DNA from: Ziziphus jujuba | Taxonomy: Eukaryota; Streptophyta; Magnoliopsida; Rosales; Rhamnaceae | Direction: 5' to 3' | Assembly: GCF_031755915.1 (NCBI RefSeq) | Contig: NC_083382.1 | Span: 16,686,001 to 16,750,000 of the forward strand | DNA: 64,000 nucleotides | Part shown: positions 1 through 12,576 of the stretch, in pieces | Layout of the letters: every line of letters starts with the position of its first letter | Position numbering within the stretch: the stretch's first letter is position 1 | Notes under the pieces: model-generated | What the model was told of the DNA's origin: nothing | The model's input: only the letters and a program-made list of their open reading frames with translations | Database searches by the model: none | Position numbers and translations under genes: made by a program

Positions 1-1174
1 CTCATAATGAGCTTGAAAACCTAAACTACCAAATGGGCCTTATTTTTTCAAAATAATATAAAATTATTTTCTAATCTCTATTTTAAAAACAGCGATTTAA
101 AAATAGAAATTAAAAAAAAATTACCAAATAAGATATTCTAAATTTTTGAAAAAGTGAACTTTTATATGTTTAGATAGCTAAAGCCTATTTGATAAATAGT
201 ACTTTTGAGCTCCAATAAGTGTTACGACAAAAAATAATAATAATAATAAAAAATAAAAAAATAAAAATAAAAAAGCACCTGACCATGTGTTTGTCAAAAA
301 AAATAGAAACTGCTTTTTCTTTGAAAAGTAGTCACCCCAGATGCTTCTCTCAGGAGCATCAAAATTGATATTTTCAAAATAAACGCTGCAGGATGAAAAT
401 AATAATAATAATACCATTGCAATAATTAAAATATCAAAATAACATAAACAACTTTAAAAATAACTTTTTTTTTTAATTGTACGCAACCAAACACTTAATA
501 TAACCTTTATGAACCACTTTTTGACGAGTATTATAAAAAATAAATGCTATCAAAAATATATTATTATAAAAAGCACTCTCAAACACGAATTTGTTAAGAA
601 ATAAGAAAGTGTGGTGCAAAGAATCAAATTCTCAAATTTAAAAAAGTAGTGTTTGACATAGGCTCTGTTTGATAACAGATAACTATATACCTTAGAGTAG
701 TGAAAGTTTTAGTATTTGGATAATTATAGAAAACTATGAATTCAGAAAATCAAATTCTCAAATTTAGATATTTTTCAAGAAATGTCAAAAATTTGAACAA
801 AACAAATTTTTAAAAATTAGTTTTAAGAGAATCATTTTATAGGAGTTAAAATTATGGAAATTCTATATTATTGAATTTATATTTTTAAATTAAGGATAAA
901 ATTATGTTTAAGAAAATGTATAAAACCAGCTTTTAGGAACTGTATTTTTCCATATTGTGACAATTAATTTCCCATAGTTTATGCAATTTTTATATTTTAA
1001 AAATCATCCAAATGCAGGATAGTTTCAGTTTTTCAAAAAATTTTAAATTCCCATCAAGTTTGATATTTTTCAAATAGAATAAAAAAATAAAAAAAAAAGA
1101 ACAGAAGTCTAATATCAAAAATATTCCATATCAGTTTGCCAGCTAAATGAAAAGAAACTAAATTATAGACTAAC
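1..1174. other. AT-rich stretch, no exon seen
   Basis: Very AT-rich DNA lying downstream of the third TBL exon on the minus strand. I looked for the expected fourth and fifth TBL exons (a W-D-x-I-Q start, or a D-x-x-H-W-C-L block) and found neither. Two stretches, from about 178 and from about 660, open with a sequence close to 'gttTGATAA', which resembles the ends of hAT-type MITEs. A matching partner end at about 478-505 is only approximate, so no element is called. Confidence 0.4.
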
Positions 1175-3148
1175 TTTCGCTTAGCTGGACTGAAAGTCCA
1201 CCAATGCCAAGAGTTGAAAACCAGAACATCCATTTGCTTCCACATTCCGCCACTAATTTTTTGGAGCTCCAGAACCTTCCCATATCTCTTTTCGACAATG
1301 TCAACCAAGTATGCTTTGCGATGGAACAATAAGGAAACATTGTGGTTCTGTGTTCAATAATGCATATATATCAGAAGTATATAGTCTTGTAACTGTGGGC
1401 AAGATCATCCACAATATGAACATCAGCACAGGATTACAAGTAATTTATAAGATATTTTATCTTCAATTACATGTAATTCATAGGATGTATATTTGAAATA
1501 CATGTGATTTAGCACTATTATCCATCATGTTGTGGGCTGCTTCGTCTATAATAACAATATTATATATAATCATTAGCATTAATTCAGTAAAGTAGTTGGA
1601 CAAATTATAAAAATAAATAAATAAAATTTACTTATCATCATTGCAGGTCATTACAATTAAAATCCACATATGTATTACAATTTAATCGAGGAGCAAAGAT
1701 GATTTACTTTCATATATTAGATTTCTAGTTTAAAATGTCAAAATATAATTAAATATTGTATAGAAATTTGTCATCAGTATTTAATTGATCTCATAGCAAA
1801 ACTCTATAAAAAAGAAAAAAGAAAAAAAGAAAAAAGAAAAAACCCATATAGTGTTTGAAATATATGTAAACAAATTTTATTATTATCTATATATGTATAT
1901 TAATTACCAGAAATGTGAATGTAGAGACAGCTCGTATTCTCTCTAGGGTGTAATCCGCAGAGTCTAGCATGGCTGTTTGAATTATCATGCATGCAAGGGA
2001 CTGCCACTGGTTCAAGCTTATTGAATCTCCAATAAACATGATTCTTTTATTTTTAAATCTCTTTAAAAAATCTTCCCCATCAAAGCTGATAATCAAGTTG
2101 CAACAGATCGATCAATAACTTATTATAATTTATAATTTCTAGTTGAAATGCAGATGGGTTATGTGAAAGACGTAAGCAATTTATATATGTTGTATATATC
2201 CAACGTATACAAAAAAATTTGAAACCATCAAGATGATACTTTCGCATAAGGAAACTAGTTCATACTTTCTATGATTAGGCATCTTTTTTTCTTCACCATA
2301 AATAGGAAGGAAAAAATAATTTATAATTTGAAAAAAAAGTATACTTAGTGTTGTCACTATGCTATGAAGTAGTAATTGGTATGAACAAATTGGTACTATA
2401 GTATTATCGAAACTAAAAACAAAGCTCAAATATCAAAATGCTTCTCAAAATAAATAAAAATAATGTGTGTTTAGTCTTTTGTTTTTCGTGTTTGGTTTTT
2501 ACTGTTTGATAAGGTGTAGCATGTTCACTTTCAATGTTGCGTAGGTTTAATTAAAATTTATTAGGAATTTCAACTAACTGTAAACTGTTTTTTTTGTTTT
2601 TTTTTGTTATTTTATTTTTACGAACAATTAACTATAAACTTAAAAGGGAAAAGAAATACCAAATCAGCACAATTGAAATTATGTTTAATTAATTTACTGT
2701 TTTTTCTTTTTAATTGATTAACTTTGCAGTTATTATGTTTAACAAATTCTAGATATAATTAACTAATGCTAACAAATACTTGAAATAAGCAAATTGGATA
2801 GAATTAAGTAAAAAAAATAAAAAATGATGAATCAAAAACCAAAATAAAAGGAATAATTTTTTGGTACCTAGGTAGGTTGCATGCATAAGGTTGCCATCTA
2901 TATTTGAGATAGTTTGTGTCTGGTCGACCATTCTTCTGACAATCGAAGATGAAGTTTATGAAGTTACATCGGCTTGAATTATAAAGAGGATATGAATCAT
3001 CGTAAACCCATTTTCCTTCATAAATATCGCATCCCTTGTTTGCCGATGATCTTTCAAACTCGTTCTTATCATTCTGTTTCCCATATACTTGGTCCACAAA
3101 TAGCATCATCAAAAGTAGCACAACAACAGACGAACAAAATGCACCCAT
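1175..3148 (-). CDS. TBL-family polysaccharide O-acetyltransferase, exons 1-3 only (partial)
   Basis: TRICHOME BIREFRINGENCE-LIKE proteins are Golgi enzymes that O-acetylate wall polysaccharides such as xylan, mannan and pectin. I infer three exons: 2868-3148, 1908-2085 and 1175-1347. All have AG/GT borders and agree in phase (2, 0, 2), giving about 210 codons. The start at 3148 is chosen because it opens a hydrophobic signal peptide (M-G-A-F-C-S-S then V/L-rich). Next come the Cys-rich TBL domain ([10 protein letters not shown] near residue 48), the GDS block (residues 113-115, F-I-G-D-S), and W-H-W-W at 200-203. Oddities: the first junction codon reads Ser where the neighbour has Arg (L-P-R-F-D), and the usual T-H-T-G-R after WHWW is replaced by T-F-S-P-A. 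Exons 4-5, with the catalytic DxxH, are not in positions 1-1174. The gene either continues off the left edge or is a truncated duplicate. It is a tandem relative of the gene at 7136-15090. Confidence 0.72.
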
Positions 3149-4059
3149 TTTGCAGGAAATATTGTGAATCCAAGATGAGATAGATCTAGGAAAGATTGGT
3201 TTTGCAAATATGAAGGTATTTTGTGGAGCATTTAACAAGAACGTAGCGGAGGGGTCTTGTCTAATTGATTATGTTGGTCATTAGTGTATTTATGTGCGCA
3301 ATTAATTATGATTTTGATGGGATTTTAATAAAAATTGCTTTCAATCTCTTTTCGTTTACTTGTAATAAAGAATTGATGACGATTGTGCATGTCTTTCGAG
3401 CTTGTGGTTCATGTGGGACAAAGTTCCTTTTTTTTCCCCCCCTTATATACATATATCGGTTTACATATCAAAAATTACATTTCAAATGCCACAGTTAACA
3501 CCACATGTTTTATGAGTTTAGACTGACTATCTTTGTTTTTAGGAAATTACAAAAATACTTTCACACTTTATTTTGCAATTAATTGGTTTATTTTCTACAC
3601 GTGTTTTATGAGTTTAGGATAACTATCTTTGTTTTTAGGAAATTCCAAAAATACTTTCACAGTTTATTTTGCAATTAATTCGTTTCTTCTCTGTGTAATC
3701 CTTTTATTATTATTATTATTTTTTTTCAGGAGTTAGAATTATTAACTAAAGGGGAGAAGGATTTTTACCTAGGTTGATAGAAGCAAGACCTGAAGGTCTC
3801 TTTGCAATGATTTTTACTATGGAACCAAGTATTAGAATACATTATTTGAAACATTTGAAATGTAAATTAATTTTTTAAAGCTTGAAGATTTGAAAATGAA
3901 TTCTTTACTGTATTAATTTTGAAGGTTTTCAAATTCTATGGTTAATTTCTAAATAAAAATCGTTATATTGATCGTATTGAAGCAACAGATAAAACCTTTT
4001 GAGTGATTCCAATTGGAGAATTTTCTTAACATATCGAGAATCATCTTTGTAAAATTTTT
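3149..4059. other. Intergenic, upstream of the first TBL gene
   Basis: AT-rich, with no coding signal. It contains a near-duplicate of about 80 bp (roughly 3500-3580 and 3600-3680, both with 'gagtttag' followed by 'ctatctttgtttttagg'), probably a local tandem duplication. The segment at about 3985-4055 resembles 35145-35215, so part of it is dispersed repeat. Confidence 0.4.
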
Positions 4060-4890
4060 TTAAAAGCCAATTTTGGCTACATAATTTTTCATAATTAAAA
4101 ATTCAATTTTTGTCGCCAAATAATTCAGCAACAAATAAAAATCATCGCCAAGTTTGTCGATTAATGCTCCTCGTGCAATCCTTTTTGCTATGACTTTACT
4201 CCAAATCATCAGTGACTACCTTTAGCTACAAAATTCTTCACCCAAAATCCTTGTCACTAGATTTGTTGGTAAAAAATTTCGAAAACTTGAAAAATATATT
4301 CTTTCGTCAACAGTTAAAATTGTTAGTAAAAGAAATATCTTTGTAGCTAGAATCTCACTTTTGGCTATGAATTTATTCAGCAACAACAAATTTTGTCACT
4401 AAATTTATTATTAAAAAAAATATCAAACTTTTTTGAACCATGGATTTCATAGCCAAAAGACACCAATTTGTAGGCAAAAGTAACATTTTGTAACAAATAT
4501 TTACATAGCCAAATGTAACATTTATCTTCAATATTTTTTATGGCCAAGTATAATCTTTAGCTTAATACTTTTGTAGCCAAAATGATACATTTTGCCAAAT
4601 TATTTTTTGAAGCCGAAAACCTTCTTTTTTTTTTTTTCTTTTTTTTTTTTTGGGTATCTTTTGATATGACATTGTTTTCTTTTGTGAAAGACTCCTTTGG
4701 CTACAAGAGATGTAGCTAAAGATCACCTTTAACTAGGATTTTAGGGCGTAGCTAAAAAATTTTAAAATATTTGTATCAATGATGTATATCATAGCTAAAT
4801 ATTTCTCAACATTCTTTAAAAAAAAAATTAATTGAATTTAATATTCAACATCACATCTAATTTTAGTCAAAATGTTAAATACTACTAGAA
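4060..4890. repeat. Region dense in 'agccaaa / tagctaaa' motifs, possible non-autonomous DNA transposon
   Basis: The stretch repeats short motifs of the type 'ttggctac', 'gtagctaaa', 'catagccaaa' and 'gtcactaaatt' every 30-60 bases in both orientations. This is the look of the subterminal repeats of plant CACTA or Mutator-like elements. A sequence close to a CACTA terminus ('actactagaaaa', from 4881) lies at its right side, but its orientation does not bracket the repeats properly and no second terminus or target duplication was found. Classification is therefore uncertain. Confidence 0.35.
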
Positions 4891-5129
4891 AATACAAAAT
4901 GAAAATAATGAATTTATAAAGTATATAATTAATAGATACAAATTCAACGTTAATCTTAATATCTAATAAGAATCTACAAATTACTATAGATAATATCTTT
5001 TGAAAAAAAAAAAAAAAAGTTGAATAGGTCTAATAGACTGATGCTGGAGGTGCTGAAGGCTACATAAAAGTCATGTCGAGTTCATTGATGAGGGTATGAC
5101 ATTCTTCACATCATATAACTTTGCCGATA

Positions 5130-5760
5130 TCTAAAGCATGATCCTCTCCTTCCTCTAATGAACCACTGTAGGAAAGACAACAAAACTTCAGCCTATCCAA
5201 AATAGATGTGAAAGTGTTTTCCACAATCAATGCAGCAACCTGAAATGCATAGAAAAGTCAAGGTTGATTTGCCAATTGACTAGGGAATATACATGAAACC
5301 TCATAAAGCAGTAGAATTTTATTGCTTTACAGGTTCTGCCGAAAGCTAGTTCAAGTTTCCACACATCAATAAGTTGGAATCCTTTTAATATGCAACTGCA
5401 TCAAAAAGATGCTAAGAAGAAATATTTTATTGGATACACTAAAAAAAGTGGCTTAAAAAGTTTGTATTGCAAAATATGTAGTGATACCTTGTTCGAGATA
5501 TTTTATTAGTAACCATAGCTCCAACCGCACCCCTAAGCAACTTTCAAAAACAACTATTCTAGATGTGTCAATATTCTTTGAGACAGATGATCCAATGCAA
5601 CCTAATAAAATAGAAGAAACCATACCAATTTAGGAGAATACTAGTTTACTGAAATCTTAATAGTAGAGTGGAATCTGAAATAACTATTAACCGAACGCAA
5701 AACCTAAGCCTCCCTATAATTCTATTTTGAGGAGGTATCCATCACTTGCTTCGTAAGTAT
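5130..5760 (-). pseudogene. Decayed BEM46/WAV2-like alpha/beta hydrolase (ABHD13 type) gene
   Basis: Three exon-like blocks lie in the right order on the minus strand. Around 5725-5750 the reading gives S-D-G-Y followed by a frameshifted match to the family's P-S-Q. At 5488-5601 it gives A-L-D-H-L-S-Q-R, then I-D-T-S-R-I-V-V-F, then E-S-C-L-G where the family has the nucleophile elbow G-R-S-L-G-G. At about 5137-5239 it gives V-A-A-L-I-V-E-N-T-F-T-S-I-L-D, then after a one-base loss L-L-S-F-L-Q-W-F-I. The splice edges at 5488/5487 and 5240/5239 sit where the two peptide blocks join in frame. The family comprises membrane-associated serine hydrolases; WAV2 of Arabidopsis acts in root bending. 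Frameshifts and the lost elbow motif make this a pseudogene. N-terminal exons were not found to the right. Confidence 0.6.
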
Positions 5761-6309
5761 TTACACCAGCTAAAACCATAACTTGTTTCATAAGCAAAGA
5801 TACTACGAGGAAATTAAAGTCAAGGGGACTATAAGTAAATTAAAGTCAATAATCGATTTCAGTTGGAATTCAACTAAAGGTAAAATTACAAAAAACAGTA
5901 TAAAATAAATTCTTGTATTAAAATGGACACAATAGTAATGATTGTGCCGTTAGATGATTTATTCCAAGTGAATGATCCCTTTCACCGATTCAACAGAGCT
6001 ACAAATGAGGTTTGGTAAAGGAATTTCGAGAGGAATGTATGGTAGAATGGCTGGATGAAACCTGATTCCAATGGCACTTTCTATAGGAACATTTAAAGGG
6101 TATCAATGGATCTCTCATTATGGATAGTAGGATATTTGCTTTGTCTAAGGAAACACCTCTCTTGGTCAATAAAAAAATATTTTCACAGTAAAAAATTAAC
6201 TGTAAAACTCATTTGGTCAACTTTGGTCAATTTCAATCAAATTTGGTCAAATATTTGAATTCGAAGCATTTTCTCAAACTGTGTTTGCTATTATTGTTTT
6301 TTTTTTTTT

Positions 6310-6800
6310 TTTACAGTGCAAAGACACTTTCCCTAAGTTTTCCTCATCCACAATAGTGCCTTCCATGTAGAGGAGCTTCCAAAATCATGGGGTGACATCA
6401 TGAATAAAACAACCCACCTTTTAAAAGGTGATGGAAAGCACATGACCTCTTGTTCTAGAAAATTCCTCTGCTTTAATGTGGGTAAACCAACCTTCATACT
6501 GAGGGTTATCCTCCTTAATGTAATTTATAACGAATATTCAATATATTCCAAGCTATGTTCTGAATACTCATGAGCTCGGTAAATTTATCCACAAGATAAA
6601 AGAAATCAAACCTTAAAATTTCATCCATTGCGTTGCAAGACACGATTGGTCCAACAAAAAAAAAAAAAAAATGGTGTCTATCTTTCCATTTTCCAGTCTT
6701 AATTTCATGCCAAAAATCCCAATTCTTAATAAATTGGGTGTTTAATTGTTTCCATGTATAAAATTTAGACACTGACTTGAAAGTAATACCCCTCCGCACA
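6310..6800 (-). pseudogene. Decayed coding sequence of unknown family
   Basis: Reading the minus strand from 6800, one open frame runs to 6515 with protein-like composition (K-F-Y-T-W-K-Q-L, then W-D-F-W-H-E, then V-G-P-I-V-S-C-N-A-M-D-E, then F-Y-L-V-D-K-F). The sense then continues in the next frame (E-D-N-P-Q-Y-E-G-W-F-T-H-I-K) and, after a further shift and one stop, as L-L-Y-M-E-G-T-I-V-D-E-E-N near 6350. About 160 codons are readable across two frameshifts and a stop, with no intron-like gap, which could mean a retrocopy. An A16-type run at 6656-6671 lies inside it. I do not recognise the family. Confidence 0.35.
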
Positions 6801-7135
6801 TGCCTTTTTTAACAGCTGGTGGATGGAATTCTAGGAGGGACATAACGGTGGCCATAGAAAGTGAAATAGCAGGACAAAAAATTTTGATAAATAAATAATA
6901 CTAAAGGCTAAGTGTACAAAATACACTAAAGATGATAGACCAACTTGCAGATCCCAAATAAAAATTGTTATATGAACAGAACGGTAACCATCTTGCTATA
7001 TGAAAAGAATTTAAGGGAAATTTTTATTCACTAAAGAAGACGATATGAATTGCAATATAATACTACTATTCTTTGGTGGATATTATTTGCTAGAAAGCAT
7101 AAGAATACATATGATCATATCAATGGATTTTAGCT

Positions 7136-8075
7136 TTAAGGGAGTTCTGCATATAGGAGTACATTCCAAGTATCAGGAACACCAGCGAGACACCAGTGGC
7201 TGCAGTCCATGTCGCGGTGGCCACCGTGGCCGTAAAAGGATGGGTGCCCATCTTTTCTGAGCTGTGATAGGGTTGTAACATCTAGCAATGTAACTGGTTT
7301 TGAAATGGAATGCAACACTTTCTTTAGTATTAGCTGTGCTGGGTGTGGACCTGCTGGATAATTGGGCCCAGGCACTGGTCTGATTTGTCCCTCACAGCCC
7401 TTTGCACTTGTATCTCCCCAATCACTTGCACTGATCCAAAGGAAGAAAAAAAGAAGAAATAAAACAAAATATAAAATTATTTCGAATTAGATATAAATAT
7501 AAAATTGATGATGATATAAAGGTGATCCTAAAACTGACAAAATTTTTTTTAGATGAATAATTTTAGTACCTAACTATGACATATATTTCACTCTGCCTCC
7601 TAAGCTGTTATGTTACATTAGTCCAATCAATGAACCTTATACAATTTATTTAACTTTTGTATTATGAACAATTTTACTATGTTTTATTTATTTATTTATT
7701 TATTTTTATGACAATTTATATATATATATTTAATTATTTAACAAATATTTTATTTTGTTTTTAGTGTGTATGGCTAATTTGGTTAAATTATTAGTAAAAG
7801 TTGTATAAGTGGACTAAGTGACAGGCAAATAATAATTTAAGATCAATGTTATTACCCAAAAAAATATTTTAAGAGCAACGTGCATAACGTAAGAATACAC
7901 GTATATAGTCTGTGGACAAAATAAAAAAGAGGAGTTCTTTTTGCAATCCAAATTAAATTTTATACAGTCACATAAAATTTTTAAATGACCAAAATATCCC
8001 TATTTATATAATTATTTATTTGTTGTTACTTTTTCTTCCTCACCCTCTACGTCTTCCTCATTTTTCATCATTCTA

Positions 8076-8106
<31 letters not shown>

Positions 8107-11100
8107 GCCTCCTAATCACCATTTCTCTACTTTTTCACACTGATTTTTTCATAAATCCAATTAACTCTCTAAGACCACCATTAATACTTTTGATTGATTA
8201 AGCAAAATTTCCATTAAGAGGCATAAACTGAAAATTGCAACAAAGTGATTTAGCACTCCTTGCCCAATCAAAGTAATTCCAGAAAACATTTTTATTTGGG
8301 CTTTTCGTTCGATTTTGTTCAACATCTCCCACATCACATGCACATTCTTTGCACGGAAACAATGGAAACACCACCTTAGGTTCAGTAAAAGGAAGGAGAA
8401 GGTTGAGAACCACCATTAATACTTGAAGTAAAGAAGAAGAACAAGAAGAAGAATAGAGCAAAAATGGAATTTTGTCCATTTAATAGAGGAATTGATGATG
8501 AGGAGAGAAATATCCTCGACCAACGGAAAAGCAAGTGAAGATGGAAGATGGAGATATATGAAGTAGAAGGGGAAAGTGAGTCTACAGTGGTAGGGAGATA
8601 ATTGAAAAAACGAGATACCACAATTAATAAGGGTATTATAGAAATTTAAAAGATATGAAACTGAATAAAGTATTTTCTACAATGCATCTAGCATCTCTCA
8701 AATAAAAAACGTGTCAGCAAGGTAAAATAATATTATCCGATCAAAAAATTGTAAAATAATAATAACCCTTGTTTTTTTACCATAAAAAAATAAATTAACC
8801 ATTTTCTCTTACGATATATTTGGAAAAAAATAAAATTATTAACAATCTAATTTTTTTGAAAAAGTAATAATTTTTTATTTATTTGAATATTTACTGTTTT
8901 AAGTAGAAAAATATGATCTAGAAAATTAGATTTCCACAGATTTAGAAAAATATGTGGAAAAATTATTCTCATCTATATAGATGTAATTTTAAAAATTCTA
9001 AAGAAAATAATTTAATTTTTTTTTTAAAATATATATTTACTCTTAATTCATTATACAAAATTAAATTTAATTACTTCTCAATCCTAACTTTTTCATTACT
9101 CTCTAAACAGATAAAAAAAAAATATAATTCTTAAAAAACTAAATCCTAAAAAACTAAATCTCAAAAATTAACTTTTTTTTTTTTAACTTTGATATTTTCT
9201 AAATACCCAGTTAATGTATAAATCTGGCCTATATAACATATGTAACCCAGATATGTTCGGAGGGGGACAAGTTTTTCAATTTTTTTTTTTCTTGGGTTAC
9301 GAGAAACAGAAGGGGATAAGTCTTAGAAATGGGTAGGTCTTACTTATTTCCAATAAATAAATAAATAAAATAAAATGAAAATAGGATAGGTCTCACTTGT
9401 TATGGTCTGGAGAAATGCCTTGGAAGAAGACCTTGGTGATTGAAGGATCCACATCGGTCTCTACCCATTTTGCCCATGTATTCAAAGCTTTTTCATATGC
9501 AATCAAGCGATCCATGTCCTTGTGTGTACTATTGCCATCCTGAATTAAATCCCATCTGCAAAGACACGTACACAAAAATTATGGTCGGCCTCCTTATAAA
9601 ATCTTTGCCACACTGTACCAAAACTATATATAATATATAAAATTTTCTTTTATTGTCCCATAACTACTTCTCAAATTTAGCCCCCCAAAAAAAAAAAAAA
9701 AGTTCTCAAATTTAGATTAAAAAAATAAAAAGAACAATGTTTCCCTAACATAGTAAATACTAAAACATTGCTCTATCCAAATTAGGTTTCACTCCAACAG
9801 CTGATTACCATATTATTGTTATTATTATTTTTTAATCATTTATAACAATTTTTTTTTTTTTTTAGTATAACAATTCATCTGTTAAATATGAATACTATAC
9901 TTAATTGAGTCAACTACATTTAACTACTATTTTATTATTTCTCATATTATAATTATAATTTATAATCTTATCTCTTCAATTGGGATTGCGCACGGCCCAT
10001 CACTCATCTCATAAACTTTCTTTTTATTTTTATTTTTGCTTTTTTCGCAGAAAGGCATTTATCTCATTACTCAAACTATACAATGGCTAGATTTACATAC
10101 TTAATGATAAATTCTTACGGTTGTTTTCTTCCTGTGTGGAGCCACCAATGCCACGTATTGAAGATCAACATGTCGATTCCTTTCCAAAGTTTCCCACTTT
10201 CAATGGAGTCCAGTTTAAGAATCCGTCCAGCACTTGTGCTTATGGTATCAACCAGAAACGCATTGCGGGAGAACATGACCTTCACATTGTATGCCTGCAA
10301 TAAAATTCGTTCATTAACTGTTTAGCACAAAATAAAAAGTAAGAATAATTCGTTCGTTAATTAAGTTTTCGTTATAAATGTTAAAACAGATACTTTTTTT
10401 GTTTTTATTTTATTTTATTTAATATTAAAGATCAGAAGATTCAAACTTTGAACATTCCGAAGTTAGTAATAGCATTGCTGCTGGGCTGTCTTCAGGAACT
10501 ATGTTATGTTAAATATTATGTGAAGTGAATATAGGAATAGGACCTTATAAAATCAGAAAGTTTGCTGTAAAACCCGTACACACAAACATGTGGCAAGCAT
10601 AATTACATGTAATTCGCTATATTTTACACTAATTAAATAGTAGATTATATTTAATTCTCTGTGCATATATTTAATACCATATGCGTGTACACGTTTTGTA
10701 AAGAAAAATGATAAAATTAATATTTCAAAATATTATAGATCTCAATTATTTGGACCAAAATTTCAAACGCCAATAATAGTTATTTCAATTATTTGGTTAA
10801 AAATTGTTTCAGATGTAAACCCATTGAGGAAATCATAATTACTAATTGATCCCAAGACATAAAAGTATATGCACAAGTTCTCATGAGTTCTCGCTACCAA
10901 GTTTTGAAATTAGAATGTTTTAATTATTATATTTAGGAAAAAGAACCAACCAAACAATGTAAGTTTTTCTAACATATCCATCTTTAATTAATGTGGTTGT
11001 TGTTGTTTTTAGTCACATGCCCAAAACTTTGAAAGGTTTGTTGGAGGGGTTTAATCATTCATATAAATAAAGGTCAAAACAGATGAGTTTTAGAGCTAGC

Positions 11101-12281
11101 TGTTGGTTAGGTAAAAATTGACCAAAGTAATTTGTTTTCTTTCACAAAACAAATGTGTTTTCAGAAGGCAAATCCATAATATATTATGCTCTATATATAT
11201 TATATACATACATATATATGCATGAAAGTATTCTAGGATTACTTTTAACAAGTGTCACTAGCATCTAGCTATCAATTCCAACTTATTATCATTAATGATC
11301 ATTATATCAGTAAAATTAATAGCCGAAATAACAATTTAATTGGACAGAATACTAAAAGTTTACTTTCTTATACAATTTTTAAGTTTAAAAACCTAAAACA
11401 AATTCTATATAAAATCAATTAATTAACAGTAGTTAATATTATTCTTTTCAAAAAAAAAAAAAAACATCAATAATTAATATATTATATATCTTCTAATTCT
11501 TGTTGGTATAACGATCATTCATTGTTGATGACAAATAATAATATTGTTTTCCAATTTGTATACTTCTTTTATTTTCTCCTTCGAAAGTTTAAGGAAACAA
11601 TGTCTAATATTTAAAGCAACTAGAAGAGCAACTTTGGTTAACAACTAATTATAATATGTTAATAGATAGATGAAATCTCACCGGAAATGTGAAGGTAGAG
11701 AGGCCTCCAGTCCTAACCAATGAATACTTTGCCAATGGGTTGGTTTTGTGAAGCATGCAAGTAAGAGATTGCCATTGGTTCAAACTCAAGGAGTCCCCCA
11801 CAAACAGTATTCTTTTTCCTTTATATCTCCTCAAGAAATCTTGACCGTCAAATCTACATAATCAACAAGTTTGATCCAACACATTTAAATTTTTAGCCCA
11901 AATTAAGGAATAAACATAATTAATTTCATGGGACATATATATATATATATTAATTAATGTTTGTTGTAATATGGGATATATGCATATATATATAAAATTA
12001 ATGTTTGATTTAATAATGTAGGATATATATATATATATATATATTTACATAAAAGCTACCAGCTAATTAAAGGATGTAAGACGACAAAATGGACGAAAGC
12101 AACAGAAGAGAAACAAATTTTCTGTTTGTTAAAGATTTTTCAGCATTTCTTAAATGTTGGATGCGAGAACCCAACAGTGTTGGGTCCCCTAGAATCTGTC
12201 TTCTTGCATGATGGTATAGATATACCAATTGACCTAATCTTCGTCATGCAAGCTGATGATTCTGTTCTTTTTTTTTTTTTT

Positions 12282-12313
<32 letters not shown>

Positions 12314-12533
12314 TTCTCATTAATTTGGAAAATAGCTTGACAAAATTAAAGAAATCTATAGCCCACTTATCCAACAAGTTAAGGCAAGGTTTTTTTAATT
12401 TTTTAATTTTTTATTTGTCAATTTCATGACAGCGATATATCGTAAACGCTAGCTATCTTGTAACAGTTGTAACATGGCATTGGAGTGGAGAGACGTCTAA
12501 TTTGAGCTAGCACAAAATTGACCCACCGACATA

Positions 12534-12576
<43 letters not shown>

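Noticed and set aside
178..417. Missing TBL exon 4 or 5 of the left gene
   Set aside because: The minus-strand frame there has none of the W-D-x-I-Q, G-I-S-P or D-x-x-H motifs of those exons.
8161..8621. Three overlapping minus-strand open frames in the TBL intron
   Set aside because: Composition driven by CT/GA-rich sequence. There are no motifs and no splice pattern linking them to the TBL exons.
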